DNA of 64,000 nt. Origin: Neolewinella aquimaris (lineage in GTDB: Bacteria; Bacteroidota; Bacteroidia; Chitinophagales; Saprospiraceae). Positions within the stretch are counted from its first letter, which is position 1; the number at the start of each line of letters is the position of its first letter. The notes below the pieces were generated by a model. That model ran no database searches and was not told the origin of the DNA. It saw only the letters and a program-made list of their open reading frames with translations. The position numbers and the translations under genes were made by a program. Shown here piece after piece: positions 17,107-25,892 of the stretch. The stretch spans positions 372,001 to 436,000 of the forward strand of contig NZ_JACIFF010000001.1 in assembly GCF_014197245.1 (NCBI RefSeq), in the 5' to 3' direction.

Positions 17107-17391
17107 TTAAATGACCCGGGGAACCTTGAAGTATTCCCCGTCGCTGTCCGGCGCGTTTGCCAGTGCGCTATTGCGGTCGAGGTGGTTTCCGATCCGGTCG
17201 GGACGCAGCACCTGCTCGACTTCGGTGACGTAGCGCAGGGGCTCCACACCTTCCAGGTCGAGCTCGTTCAGTTTCTCTACCATCGCCAGGATGTTGACCA
17301 GGTCGGTGCGCAGTCGCTCCACCCTTTCGGGGGGCAACGCCAGTTTTGATAGATCCGCTAGGCGCAATACTAGGCCTTCGTCCACATTCAT
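17107..17391 (-). CDS. gatC: Asp-tRNA(Asn)/Glu-tRNA(Gln) amidotransferase subunit C
   Basis: A 94-residue GatC, the small subunit of the GatCAB amidotransferase that makes Gln-tRNA or Asn-tRNA. Recognised by LRLADLSKLALPPERVERL at the start, VEPLRYVTEVEQVLRPDRI in the middle and GEYFKVPRVI at the end. The ATG at 17391 is preferred to the in-frame TTG at 17409. gatA and gatB are not in the window, so the complex is encoded at scattered loci. Confidence 0.93.
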   Translation of the reverse strand: MNVDEGLVLRLADLSKLALPPERVERLRTDLVNILAMVEKLNELDLEGVEPLRYVTEVEQVLRPDRIGNHLDRNSALANAPDSDGEYFKVPRVI

Positions 17392-17513
17392 AGCCTCTGT
17401 TTTCGACAAAGCTACGCTTCCCGCCGCTCAACTACCGCCGGGGTGGTGGTTGCCGGTGGTTCCGGTTGCCCCGCTCCTGCGTCCCCGCCCAAAAGTGACG
17501 CGTGGAAAATCCC

Positions 17514-17521
17514 TATGTTTG
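17514..17521 (+). promoter_or_regulatory. -7 box of the PorE-like gene
   Basis: TATGTTTG matches TAnnTTTG and ends 20 nt before the ATG at 17542. It lies in the gap divergent from gatC. Confidence 0.5.
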
Positions 17522-17541
17522 GGGCGACCTACCTTGAATCA

Positions 17542-19770
17542 ATGAAACATTGCACGCGCCTGCTCGCCCTCCTCTTTTTTTGCGGTATTGCGCTTCCGGT
17601 GACGGCACAGTTCCGGACCGAAAAGCGTACCGCCGACAAAGAATTCGAGCTGCACGCTTACAACCTCGCGATCCAGAGCTACCGGCGTGCCCTCGCTTAC
17701 CGCAACGACGACCTGGAGACCCTGTCGCGCCTCGGCGATGCCTACCGGATGCTCAATCAGTTGGATACGGCCCGCATGTTCTACGAACGGGCAATCAACG
17801 ACCGCCGGGTCACCCCGGAAACCCTGCTGGCCTACGCCCACACCCTTAAGGCGCTGGGTGAATACGAGCAGGCCCAACCGCTCTACCTGGCCTACGCCCG
17901 TGAAGCGGAGGCTACCGTCGGCAATCATTACGCAAGGAGTTGCGATTTTGCCGTGCTGCAGCGCAACGAGTCCGCCGGGTTTACGGTACGCCCGGTAAAC
18001 GTGAACAGCCCGGCGGCCGATTTCGGTCCCACCGTCCCCCGCTCCGGCCAACTGGTCTTCAACTCATCCCGCATTGACGAAGACTTCAGTGGCGTTGCCG
18101 TAAACCGGCCCTATGTATCGGTGGTGGAGGATGGCGGTGCCCTTTCAGCGCCCGTCCCGGTTGTCTTCCGTTACCGGGTGGAGAACGGCAACGTCGGCCC
18201 GGTCAGCTACAGCCCCGACGGCACCCAGGTCGTATTCAGTCGCAACAACTTCACGCCCGGCACCCGGATGATCCCCGAAGCCGGCATTACGCTGAGCCTG
18301 ATGGTAGCGGACGTTAACGAGGCCGGAGCCTGGACCAACGTTCGGCCGCTACCCTTCAACGGCAACGATTTCAATACCGGTTTCGGTAGTTTCGGAAGCG
18401 ACGGGACTACGATCTACTTTGCCAGCGACCGGCCGGGCGGGTGGGGCGGCTACGACCTTTACCGCGTCAAAAAATTGGGCGATGACTGGGAGGTTGCGCC
18501 GGAGAACCTCGGACCGACCGTCAATACCCAGGGACACGAGATCACCCCGTATTTCGATGGCTCCAGCCTGTTTTTCTCCAGCAACTGGCACCAGGGACTG
18601 GGGGCGTACGACGTATTTCGGGCCGGTATGGAAAACGGTCGTCCCGGGACGCTCTTTCACCTGGGTGGTGCGGTAAATAGTTCACGCGACGATATGGGCT
18701 TTATTTATGACCCCGCCTCGGGACAGGGATACGTCGTGTCCAATCGCACGGGCGACGCAACGCAAGAGGACATATATGCCGTACAGCTGGAGCTGATCAG
18801 CCCCGCAGTGTCCGCCGCGGAAGCGGCTTCACCCTCCGCGATCAGCACCGGTGTGCCGGAGGGCGTAGTGAGCAATACGCCGGTACCGTACGGCAGGGTT
18901 CGCGGGTATGTATCCGATATTCAGACCGGCAGGCCGGTAACGGACGCCGCGGTTAAAGTGACCAGCAGGCGGGATGCCTCGGTGACCAACATGCGGACCG
19001 ACGCGGAAGGGGCCTACTACCTCGCGGTGGAACCCAACAATGTGTATGACGTGCAGGTGGAGGCCACCGGGTACGAGCCCATGAGTTTTCCGGTAACGAC
19101 CACCGCCGCCGCCGATCCAGACCTTTTTGGAAACATACTCCTGCTGCCGGCGCAGTCCGTAGCGGTGGCCGATCCCGTCGCCCCGCCGGCAACTGAGGTG
19201 CAGCCCGAAGAATCACAAGCGGAACCCGCCCCCCAGACGTACGGTGAGTCGCCCTCCCTCGTCGCTCCCCCCTCCGGCTTTGCCATCCAGGTCGCCAGCG
19301 TTGCCTCGGCGCCGGACCTGACTGCATTCGACAAGCTTGCAAGCCTGGGTCGGGTGTACGCAGTGGAGGCCGACGGACGGTACAAAGTACGGGTGGGCAC
19401 CTTCGCCGATCGGGAGCAGGCGGTCGCGGCGGCTAGCCAGGTCAAGGACTTGGGATACGCGGGCAGTTTTGTGGTCACTGAAACGCAAGTAGCAGCTGTT
19501 CTTGCCGCTCCGGCTCCCACCGTTACGACCACCGATGCGCCGTTCCGGGTGCAGTTGGGCGCCTTCGGTAAACCCGAAAACTTTGACCGGCAGCGGGCGA
19601 CGGCACTCGGGACCCTGGCCAGTATGCAGAAGGGCGACCTGACCGTTTTTTACATCGACGGACTTACCTCCCTCACCCAGGCGGAATCGGTGCAGCGCCG
19701 GGCGCTTGCGGCCGGCTTCACCGGCGCTTACGTCCTGCAGTTGGTGGATGGCAGCTACGTCAAGCCCTGA
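17542..19770 (+). CDS. PorE-like TPR/PD40/carboxypeptidase-regulatory protein with tandem SPOR domains
   Basis: A 742-residue exported protein with signal peptide MKHCTRLLALLFFCGIALPVTAQ. In order: TPR-like helices (about 24-130), PD40/WD40-like propeller strands (about 160-430, e.g. FGSDGTTIYFASDRPGG), a carboxypeptidase-regulatory beta-sandwich (about 455-545, GYVSDIQTGRPVTDAAVKV), a Pro/Ala/Glu linker, and two SPOR-like domains (about 585-655, FAIQVASVA...YKVRVGTFADREQA; and 665-742, FRVQLGAF). The TPR-PD40-CRD order is that of PorE of the type IX secretion system, which ends in an OmpA peptidoglycan-binding domain. Here SPOR domains, which bind denuded glycan strands, take that place. A periplasmic, cell-wall-binding role is inferred. 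Confidence 0.8.
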   Translation: MKHCTRLLALLFFCGIALPVTAQFRTEKRTADKEFELHAYNLAIQSYRRALAYRNDDLETLSRLGDAYRMLNQLDTARMFYERAINDRRVTPETLLAYAHTLKALGEYEQAQPLYLAYAREAEATVGNHYARSCDFAVLQRNESAGFTVRPVNVNSPAADFGPTVPRSGQLVFNSSRIDEDFSGVAVNRPYVSVVEDGGALSAPVPVVFRYRVENGNVGPVSYSPDGTQVVFSRNNFTPGTRMIPEAGITLSLMVADVNEAGAWTNVRPLPFNGNDFNTGFGSFGSDGTTIYFASDRPGGWGGYDLYRVKKLGDDWEVAPENLGPTVNTQGHEITPYFDGSSLFFSSNWHQGLGAYDVFRAGMENGRPGTLFHLGGAVNSSRDDMGFIYDPASGQGYVVSNRTGDATQEDIYAVQLELISPAVSAAEAASPSAISTGVPEGVVSNTPVPYGRVRGYVSDIQTGRPVTDAAVKVTSRRDASVTNMRTDAEGAYYLAVEPNNVYDVQVEATGYEPMSFPVTTTAAADPDLFGNILLLPAQSVAVADPVAPPATEVQPEESQAEPAPQTYGESPSLVAPPSGFAIQVASVASAPDLTAFDKLASLGRVYAVEADGRYKVRVGTFADREQAVAAASQVKDLGYAGSFVVTETQVAAVLAAPAPTVTTTDAPFRVQLGAFGKPENFDRQRATALGTLASMQKGDLTVFYIDGLTSLTQAESVQRRALAAGFTGAYVLQLVDGSYVKP

Positions 19771-19792
19771 ACAACCAAATTTATTCGTACCG

Positions 19793-20761
19793 ATGATCGA
19801 GTTGCAGCCGCTTAACGTAATCCCTAACCAGGCCGACCTACTGGTGACCCACGAAGCCATTCACCCCTTCGTGCACCGCACCCCCGTGCTGACCAACCGA
19901 AGCATCGACCGGATGGCCGGGGCGAAGTTGTACTTCAAGTGCGAGAATTTTCAACGGATTGGCGCCTTTAAGATGCGGGGTGGCGCGAGTGCCGCCCTGC
20001 GCTTTACACCTGCCGAACGGTTGCGCGGACTGGCTACCCACAGCAGCGGCAACCACGCCCAGGCCGTAGCCCGGGCCGCTCAGGAACTCGGGGTGCCCGC
20101 CTACATCGTGATGCCGCACGACGCTCCCCGGGTAAAGATTGCCGCCGTGGAAGGCTACGGGGCTACCATCTTTTACTGCAACAACACGCCCCGGGAGCGG
20201 CAACAGGCCCTGGACTCCGTCGTGGAGCGCACCGGTGCGGCCTTCATCCACCCCTTCGACGACTACGGGGTGATCGCCGGTCAGGCTACGGCAGGAATGG
20301 AACTGATCGAGGACACCAGCGTAGTATTGGACTGCATCATCACCCCCGTGGGTGGGGGAGGACTACTCGCCGGGACCGCCCTGGCGGCTCGCTACTTCAG
20401 CGTAAAGGCGCAAGTTTACGGTGCCGAACCGGAGGCCGTCGACGATGCCGCCCGCAGTCTCGTAAGCGGTAAAATCGAGATCAACGAATCCAACGTGACC
20501 GTCGCCGATGGCCTGCGCACGAACCTGGGCGAGCGCACCTTCGCAGTGATTCACCGCTACGTCCCCAAGATTTTTCTGGTTTCGGAACAGGAAATCGTTG
20601 CCGCCATGCGCCTCATCTGGGAGCGGATGAAGATCATCGTCGAGCCCAGCTGCGCCGTGCCCCTCGCCGCGGTACTGCGCTACCCCGAGGAATTTGCCGA
20701 AAAGGAAGTAGGCATCATCCTGACCGGTGGAAACGTGGACGTCGACAAGCTACCATTTTAA
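19793..20761 (+). CDS. Threonine/serine dehydratase-like PLP enzyme
   Basis: A 322-residue fold-type II PLP enzyme. The PLP lysine is in QRIGAFKMRGGASA, the phosphate-binding loop is SSGNHAQAVARAA, and the Gly-rich loop is PVGGGGLLAG. This is the catabolic threonine ammonia-lyase/serine racemase group, without the C-terminal ACT regulatory domain of biosynthetic IlvA. It probably deaminates threonine or serine to a 2-oxo acid. The true start is ATG 19793, not the upstream ORF start at 19706, which overlaps the previous gene. It follows the PorE-like gene by 22 nt. Confidence 0.9.
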   Translation: MIELQPLNVIPNQADLLVTHEAIHPFVHRTPVLTNRSIDRMAGAKLYFKCENFQRIGAFKMRGGASAALRFTPAERLRGLATHSSGNHAQAVARAAQELGVPAYIVMPHDAPRVKIAAVEGYGATIFYCNNTPRERQQALDSVVERTGAAFIHPFDDYGVIAGQATAGMELIEDTSVVLDCIITPVGGGGLLAGTALAARYFSVKAQVYGAEPEAVDDAARSLVSGKIEINESNVTVADGLRTNLGERTFAVIHRYVPKIFLVSEQEIVAAMRLIWERMKIIVEPSCAVPLAAVLRYPEEFAEKEVGIILTGGNVDVDKLPF

Positions 20762-20814
20762 CCCGGGGCCAACATTGATCCCGCAACGGGTGTATCCATC
20801 CCAAAATATCCCCC

Positions 20815-21336
20815 ATGGCCTCCGCCCGCAAAAACCTTAGCTCCTACGACGAAAACAACCTGCCCGATGCCGCCCCGATGAGTTTCGGAATTGCGGTAGC
20901 CGACTGGAACGAAGACATCACCCACGCACTCTACGAGGGGTGCTACGAAACCCTCGTGAAGCACGGTGCCCAGGCGGAAAACATTCACACCGTACAGGTT
21001 CCCGGCACCTTCGAACTGCCCACGGCCGCCCGCCTTCTCGCTAGTCGGGAAAAGCTGGATGCCATCGTCTGCCTTGGATGCGTGATCAAGGGGGAAACCC
21101 AGCACGATGAGTACATCAACAATGCCGTAAGTCAGGGGCTCGTCAACCTCAGCATCGCAACCGGAAAACCGTACATCTTCGGGGTGCTCACCCCCAACAC
21201 TCATGAGCAAGCCCTGGACCGCGCCGGTGGAAAGCACGGAAACAAGGGGGTCGAGGCCGCCGTCACCGCCATCCGCATGGCAGCGCTCTACCGCAGCAAC
21301 AAGCTGAGCAAAAAATCGATCGGCTTCGGTAATTAA
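20815..21336 (+). CDS. ribH: 6,7-dimethyl-8-ribityllumazine synthase
   Basis: A 173-residue lumazine synthase, the penultimate step of riboflavin synthesis. Signature segments are IAVADWNEDITHALYEG, VPGTFELPTAARLLA, CLGCVIKGETQHDEYINNA (with the catalytic His in the GETQHDEY loop) and FGVLTPNTHEQALDRAGGKHGNKG. The Bacteroidota form has the N-terminal extension (ASARKNLSSYD) seen here. No FMN riboswitch-like leader is evident in the 53-nt gap upstream. Its stop codon overlaps that of convergent xseA. Confidence 0.96.
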   Translation: MASARKNLSSYDENNLPDAAPMSFGIAVADWNEDITHALYEGCYETLVKHGAQAENIHTVQVPGTFELPTAARLLASREKLDAIVCLGCVIKGETQHDEYINNAVSQGLVNLSIATGKPYIFGVLTPNTHEQALDRAGGKHGNKGVEAAVTAIRMAALYRSNKLSKKSIGFGN

Positions 21337-22562
21337 TCCTCCTTTCGCAGGACGACCTTGCCGTTCCGGAGCCTGACTTCCACGGGACCGGTGTTGACTG
21401 CCGCAGGATCGACGATCAGCCTGCCCGCCTGGCTCACCAGGGCATACCCGCGGTTCAGCGTGGTCGTGGGATGCAGCGCCTCCAACAGTTTATCGTAATG
21501 ATTCAGCTGCAGCCTGGTCGTTGCCACCGCCCTGCGGGCCGCATCGTTGAGCTGTTTTTCCTGGGCGGCGGCGCGCAGGTGCGCAGCACTCACGGAGGCC
21601 AGGGCGGTCTGGTGGATGCCGGATTGCAGTCGGTCGAGCCGGTTTGCTTGCTGGTTGCCTAAGTGGTCCACGATAGTGGCGACCGACCTACCCAGGGCCA
21701 GCAAGCCCGCTTCCGCACGTAATAGGCTGTCGACCAAAAAAGCAGCGACGGCGGTCGGGGTTTTCAGGCTGCGGTGTACGACCCGGTCCAGCACCGTCGT
21801 ATCGATCTCGTGGCCAATGCCGACGAGTACGGGAAGCGGTGCGGCGGCCACCGCTCGGCACAGTTGCTCTTCGTCAAAGGCCGCCAGGTCGGTTTTTCCG
21901 CCTCCGCCCCGCACAATCACGATGGCGTCGTATTCATCCCGGCGGCGCGCGATCTGCCGCAGTCGGGAGGAGATTTCCTCGCCCGTCTGCACGCCCTGCA
22001 TGGCGGCCCCGTATAGGTCGGTGTGGAATACGTATCCGTAGGGGTTTTCCCGCAGTTGCCTGTCGAAGTCCACCAGTCCCGCGGCGGTATCGGAACTGAT
22101 CACCGCCAGCCGCTGCAGTACCGGGGGGAGGGGCAGGGAAGCGTTGCGGTCTAGGATGCCATCGCGACTCAGTGCTTCCAGGGTAGCCTGCCGCGCTTTT
22201 TCCAGACTACCGATGGTGTGGGCGGGATCGACGTCCTCCACGATCAGTTTGAGCCCAAAGCGTTCGTGAAACGAGGCAGTGACTTTGAGTCTGACCGACA
22301 TTCCCTCGCGGAGCAGGCCGTCGATGACTCTAGAGGTGTGTTCCTTCCGTATCTTTTTGAGGGCGCTGGCCCACACTACCGCATCCAATTGGGTAGTGAT
22401 CTCTCCCGAATCCGGTGCCTTCTCGACTAGTGTGAGCCAGGTGTGGCCCCTCGATCCACTGACCTGGGCCAGTTCGGCCGACACCCAGATGGCTTCCGGC
22501 AGGTTGAGGGCGAAGACGCGGCGAATAAAGGCGGCGAGTTGCGAGAGGGGGAGGGTATCCAT
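21333..22562 (-). CDS. xseA: Exodeoxyribonuclease VII large subunit
   Basis: A 409-residue XseA, the catalytic subunit of the single-strand-specific exonuclease VII. The N-terminal OB-fold (ALNLPEAIWVSAELAQVSG) is followed by the catalytic region with VISSDTAAGLVDF, VIVRGGGGKTDLAAFDEE and LPVLVGIGHEIDTTVLDRVVH, then a long coiled-coil region and a short terminal beta domain (LNRGYALVSQAGRLI). ATG 22562 is preferred to TTG 22571. The small subunit gene xseB is not adjacent. The 3' end shares four bases (TTAA) with convergent ribH. Confidence 0.94.
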   Translation of the reverse strand: MDTLPLSQLAAFIRRVFALNLPEAIWVSAELAQVSGSRGHTWLTLVEKAPDSGEITTQLDAVVWASALKKIRKEHTSRVIDGLLREGMSVRLKVTASFHERFGLKLIVEDVDPAHTIGSLEKARQATLEALSRDGILDRNASLPLPPVLQRLAVISSDTAAGLVDFDRQLRENPYGYVFHTDLYGAAMQGVQTGEEISSRLRQIARRRDEYDAIVIVRGGGGKTDLAAFDEEQLCRAVAAAPLPVLVGIGHEIDTTVLDRVVHRSLKTPTAVAAFLVDSLLRAEAGLLALGRSVATIVDHLGNQQANRLDRLQSGIHQTALASVSAAHLRAAAQEKQLNDAARRAVATTRLQLNHYDKLLEALHPTTTLNRGYALVSQAGRLIVDPAAVNTGPVEVRLRNGKVVLRKED

Positions 22563-22628
22563 GGCGCCCAAATTAGGTAAGACGGTGCGGACCTACTACC
22601 CCCGTTAAAGTGACCGTAGAGAAGTGCC

Positions 22629-22636
22629 TACTTTTG
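22629..22636 (+). promoter_or_regulatory. -7 box immediately upstream of rlmF
   Basis: TACTTTTG (TAnnTTTG) ends only 7 nt before the rlmF ATG at 22644, so a leaderless or near-leaderless mRNA is expected. Confidence 0.55.
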
Positions 22637-22643
22637 CCCGACC

Positions 22644-23483
22644 ATGCACGAAAAGAACCGGTACCGAGACCAGCACGACTTCAGCGCCCTCTGCGCGCTG
22701 GAACCGGAACTAAGGCCGTTTCTGACCGTGACGCCCGACGACCGGGTTTCCCTCGACTTCAGCCATCCCCGCGCGGTGTACCTGCTGAACCGAACCCTGC
22801 TGTTGCGCGACTACAAGCTCAAACACTGGGATATACCGGCGGAAAACCTCACCCCACCGATACCCGGGCGCCTCGATTACATACATGCCCTCCACGATTT
22901 ATGTCCGGATACGAAGCGGGTGCTCGATATCGGGACCGGGGCAAGCCTGATCTACCCGATTCTCGGGGTGGGGGAGTACGGCTGGTCTTTTGTCGGGAGT
23001 GAGATCAATGCAACGAGCGTAAAGGTAGCCCGGGCCCTGATTCAGTTTAATCCATCATTGCGGCGGCGGGTTGAAGTTAGGCAGCAGCCGGATCCCTCCC
23101 GCATCTTCGATGGCATTATTGTTGACGGGGAGTCCTTCGACCTTATCATGTGCAATCCGCCATTTTTTGACAGCCGCGAAGCGGCGACGTTGGCTGCCCG
23201 CAAGAAATGGGAAAAGCTGGGTCGGTCGGATGGGGGACTGGCCTTTGGCGGGGCCGACCGGGAACTCTGGACCGTTGGTGGCGAGCCGAGTTTCCTGCGC
23301 ACCATGATCGAGGAAAGTGCTACCTATGCCTCACGCGTGGGTTGGTTTACGACCCTGGTCTCCAAACGGGGGTACCTAAAGCAGGCCCTTGCGCACCTGG
23401 AACAACGGCAGGCTTCCGAAGTGAAAGAGATCCGCCTGGCCCAGGGGAACAAACAGATGCGCATACTGGCGTGGCGTTACTGA
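22644..23483 (+). CDS. rlmF: 23S rRNA (adenine(1618)-N(6))-methyltransferase
   Basis: A 279-residue SAM-dependent methyltransferase that modifies A1618 of 23S rRNA. The family N-terminus HEKNRYRDQHDFSALCALEP is followed by the substrate block RAVYLLNRTLLLRDYKL, the SAM-binding VLDIGTGASLIYPILG, and the catalytic IMCNPPFFDS (about residues 169-178), the NPPF form used by N6-adenine methyltransferases. Length and order fit RlmF/YbiN. The stop overlaps the 3' end of the convergent YggS-type gene by 7 nt. Confidence 0.93.
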   Translation: MHEKNRYRDQHDFSALCALEPELRPFLTVTPDDRVSLDFSHPRAVYLLNRTLLLRDYKLKHWDIPAENLTPPIPGRLDYIHALHDLCPDTKRVLDIGTGASLIYPILGVGEYGWSFVGSEINATSVKVARALIQFNPSLRRRVEVRQQPDPSRIFDGIIVDGESFDLIMCNPPFFDSREAATLAARKKWEKLGRSDGGLAFGGADRELWTVGGEPSFLRTMIEESATYASRVGWFTTLVSKRGYLKQALAHLEQRQASEVKEIRLAQGNKQMRILAWRY

Positions 23484-24139
23484 CGCTCCCCGAGCAGCAG
23501 GCTACCGATACGGACGAGGGTGCTTCCCTGGTCGAGGGCGATGCGGTAGTCGCCCGACATTCCCATACTGATCTCAGTGAACATGGGGTTGTCTTCGAAG
23601 TAAGTCTCCTTTACTTCCGAATAAATTTCGTGGAGGGTACGGAATTCTTCCGCTACGAGATCCCGATCGTCCGTATAGGTGGCCATACCCATCACCCCCA
23701 GGATCCGAACATTCCGGAGCGGGTGGCGGGAAACGTCGTCTAACAATTCCACGCCGGTGCTGCGTGTGAGTCCGTACTTGCTTTCCTCCACCGCGATGTG
23801 GTACTGCAGCAGGACGTCCACACTGTTTCCACCCGCTCGTTTGTCCAGTTCGCGCAGCAATTTGAGGCTGTCGCCCGAGTGGATCAGGTGGGCCAGGGGG
23901 ACCACGTTCTTCGCCTTCTTCGTCTGAAGGTGACCGATAAAGTGCCAGTTGATGTCTTTCGGCAGTGCGGCGTGTTTTTCGGCTAGCTCCGCTACTCGAT
24001 TTTCCCCAAAATCCCGGTGACCTAAATCGTAGAGTGACTGAATGACCTCAACGGAATGCGTTTTAGTAACGGCGACCATTCGCGCGCCGGAGGCTGCAAT
24101 CTCCCGGCTGAGGGAGACGTAGGTATCGTTTAGGGACAT
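23477..24139 (-). CDS. YggS-family pyridoxal phosphate-binding protein
   Basis: A 220-residue PLPBP/YggS/PROSC homologue. The PLP lysine is Lys26 in VAVTKTHSV; GENRVAELAEKHAAL, WHFIGHLQTKKAKNV, MGMATYTDD and ISMGMSGDYRIALDQGSTLVRIGSLLLGER are all family blocks. It is a non-enzymatic PLP carrier involved in PLP homeostasis and amino-acid balance. In many bacteria it is near division or ylm genes; here it stands alone between rlmF and a membrane microprotein. Confidence 0.94.
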   Translation of the reverse strand: MSLNDTYVSLSREIAASGARMVAVTKTHSVEVIQSLYDLGHRDFGENRVAELAEKHAALPKDINWHFIGHLQTKKAKNVVPLAHLIHSGDSLKLLRELDKRAGGNSVDVLLQYHIAVEESKYGLTRSTGVELLDDVSRHPLRNVRILGVMGMATYTDDRDLVAEEFRTLHEIYSEVKETYFEDNPMFTEISMGMSGDYRIALDQGSTLVRIGSLLLGERQ

Positions 24140-24338
24140 GTGTTAAATTTTTTAAGCAAGCCGGCCCGGGGTGGAAAAGTTCATCCTTGCCGAAAACATA
24201 CCGGTCCCTGCCAATCTTGCCCCGCGCCGTAAAGCGGGCCCGGCGGTGTCACCAAATTGAGTGAACCGGCGGGGTAACGGATATGATTTTCAGTATATTA
24301 AGCGTTAAATCAGCAAGACCTACAATTACGTACCAAAT

Positions 24339-24518
24339 ATGAGCTATATCACCCTTAAGAACGATCGCAAGCGCCGCCGCCAGGCAAGGGTCGTTACTTT
24401 CATCGTCACCGTATCTATGCTAAGTGCCGCTGCCTACGGAATGGGTGCTACCCAGGAGTTAGCGGACTTCTTCCAACAACTGATCGCCACCGCTCCCGCT
24501 GCGGAGCCCGTCGCCTAG
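24339..24518 (+). CDS. Small single-span membrane protein (59 residues)
   Basis: A 59-residue ORF that I read directly. It has a strongly basic N-terminus (KNDRKRRRQARVV), one hydrophobic helix (about residues 17-37, VVTFIVTVSMLSAAAYGMG) and a short acidic/Ala tail ending PAAEPVA. The positive-inside rule places the N-terminus in the cytoplasm. It is followed 9 nt later by a strong terminator, which supports a real monocistronic gene. No homologue is recognised and no function is proposed. Confidence 0.55.
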   Translation: MSYITLKNDRKRRRQARVVTFIVTVSMLSAAAYGMGATQELADFFQQLIATAPAAEPVA

Positions 24519-24527
24519 ACACAGAAA

Positions 24528-24576
24528 GGGCCTTCCGATCACCGGCAACAAGGGTTGCATCGACACCGGAAGGCCC
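24528..24576 (+). terminator. Bidirectional terminator between the microprotein and FKBP genes
   Basis: GGGCCTTCCG (24528-24537) and CGGAAGGCCC (24567-24576) form a perfect 10-bp stem. A second stem, GCAAC/GTTGC, sits inside the loop. T-rich sequence follows on both strands (GTTCAGTTTT on plus, TTTCTG on minus), so it can end both convergent genes. Confidence 0.75.
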
Positions 24577-24600
24577 GTTCAGTTTTAATCGATCGCTGCT

Positions 24601-25254
24601 TTACTTGACCTCGAACAGTTCGACGTCAAAAATCAGGGCAGCATACGGGGGGATTGCGGGTGCCGATCCCCGGGGACCGTAAGCCAGATCGTAAGGAATG
24701 AAGAAGCGGTATTTTGCTCCTTCCTTCATCAGCTGCACGCCCTCGGTCCAACCGGGGATAACCCGGTTCAACGGAAACTCAATCGTTTCGCCGCGTTCGA
24801 CGGAACTGTCGAAGACGCTGCCGTCGATCAGGGTTCCGTGGTAGTGGACGCGCACGGTTTCGGTTGCCGCGGGGCTTGCTCCGGTACCTTCCTTAAGCAC
24901 TTCATACTGCAGGCCGGAATCGGTCACCTTTACTTCGGGCCGCTTGGCGTTTTGTGCCAGGAAAGCTTCGCCCTCTTGGCGGGCTTCCGCTCCTGCGCTT
25001 GCCGCCGCCTTCTCAACGTGCTGCTGGATGTACTGATTGGCTTGTTCGGGAGTAACCTTGGCGGTGCCATTGAGTCCTTCTTCAAATCCCTTCGCCAAGC
25101 TGGATGCGTCGATGCTGTCGAAGCCCTGCTGTTTGAGGTTCTGGCTCAGCACGATGCCGAGGCTGTAACTGGTGGTATCCATAGTGGATGAATTTTGCGC
25201 CGCTGCCGCGGCGGTAAAAAGGAGTAATACAAGCAAGCTGGCTAACAGTTTCAT
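24601..25254 (-). CDS. Periplasmic FKBP-type peptidyl-prolyl isomerase (FkpA/Mip-like)
   Basis: A 217-residue exported PPIase. The signal peptide is MKLLASLLVLLLFTAAAAAQ, then an N-terminal dimerisation helix domain (YSLGIVLSQNLKQQGFDSID), a long helix (about 75-105), and an FKBP domain from about residue 115 (VRVHYHGTLIDGSVFDSS, NRVIPGWTEGVQLM, PYDLAYGPRGSAPAIPPYAALIFDVEL). The active-site aromatic residues are present. It helps fold envelope proteins. The ATG overlaps the msrA stop by 4 nt (ATGA), so the two are co-translated. Confidence 0.93.
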   Translation of the reverse strand: MKLLASLLVLLLFTAAAAAQNSSTMDTTSYSLGIVLSQNLKQQGFDSIDASSLAKGFEEGLNGTAKVTPEQANQYIQQHVEKAAASAGAEARQEGEAFLAQNAKRPEVKVTDSGLQYEVLKEGTGASPAATETVRVHYHGTLIDGSVFDSSVERGETIEFPLNRVIPGWTEGVQLMKEGAKYRFFIPYDLAYGPRGSAPAIPPYAALIFDVELFEVK

Positions 25255-25844
25255 GCGCGGGATTTAAGACGGTGGCTGTACTTCTTTCTTATCTTGCTCA
25301 CTTTGGGGGTGATGACGAAGCTACAGTAGCTGTTGCGGTCGCCGACCTTGTTATAGTAATCCTGGTGGTAGCCCTCGGCCGGGTAGAAGGCCTGGAAGGG
25401 ATGAAGCTCGGTAACGGCCGGCTTTCCGTAGAGTTCGGGGACCAGATCATTCATCAGTTGTTGAGCAGCTTCTTTCTGTTCGTCGCTGGTGTAGAATATG
25501 GCGCTGCGGTACTGTGGCCCGACGTCGTTTCCCTGACGGTTGGGCGTAGTTGGATCGTGGGCCGCGAAGAATATTTCGAGAATATCCCTGCGGTCGATAA
25601 CGGTGGGGTCGAATTCTACGAGGATTACTTCCACGTGTTTGGTTTGCTTGGTGCAGACCGCTTCGTAGTTAGCGGTTTCGGCCGTTCCGCCGGCGTAGCC
25701 GCTGACGACGCTTTCGACACCTTCGATATCGACGAAGACGGCCTCGACGCACCAGAAGCACCCGCCACCGAGAATAATGGTTTCTTTGCGGGGCGTATTG
25801 TTCACTTGGTTGAGCACTTCGCCGAACTGGTAGGAGGTTGACAT
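25251..25844 (-). CDS. msrA: Peptide-methionine (S)-S-oxide reductase
   Basis: A 197-residue MsrA that reduces methionine-S-sulfoxide. The catalytic motif is GGGCFWCVEAVF (Cys29), followed by GVESVVSGYAGG, EVILVEFDPTVI and GPQYRSAIFYTSDEQ. The C-terminus lacks a fused MsrB domain. It has no signal peptide, so it should be cytosolic. It overlaps the downstream FKBP gene by 4 nt, which suggests a joint protein-repair unit. Confidence 0.95.
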   Translation of the reverse strand: MSTSYQFGEVLNQVNNTPRKETIILGGGCFWCVEAVFVDIEGVESVVSGYAGGTAETANYEAVCTKQTKHVEVILVEFDPTVIDRRDILEIFFAAHDPTTPNRQGNDVGPQYRSAIFYTSDEQKEAAQQLMNDLVPELYGKPAVTELHPFQAFYPAEGYHQDYYNKVGDRNSYCSFVITPKVSKIRKKYSHRLKSRA

Positions 25845-25892
25845 ATATTATGCGTTATGTGATGGTTAGAATCTAGACGTTAACAAATACCC

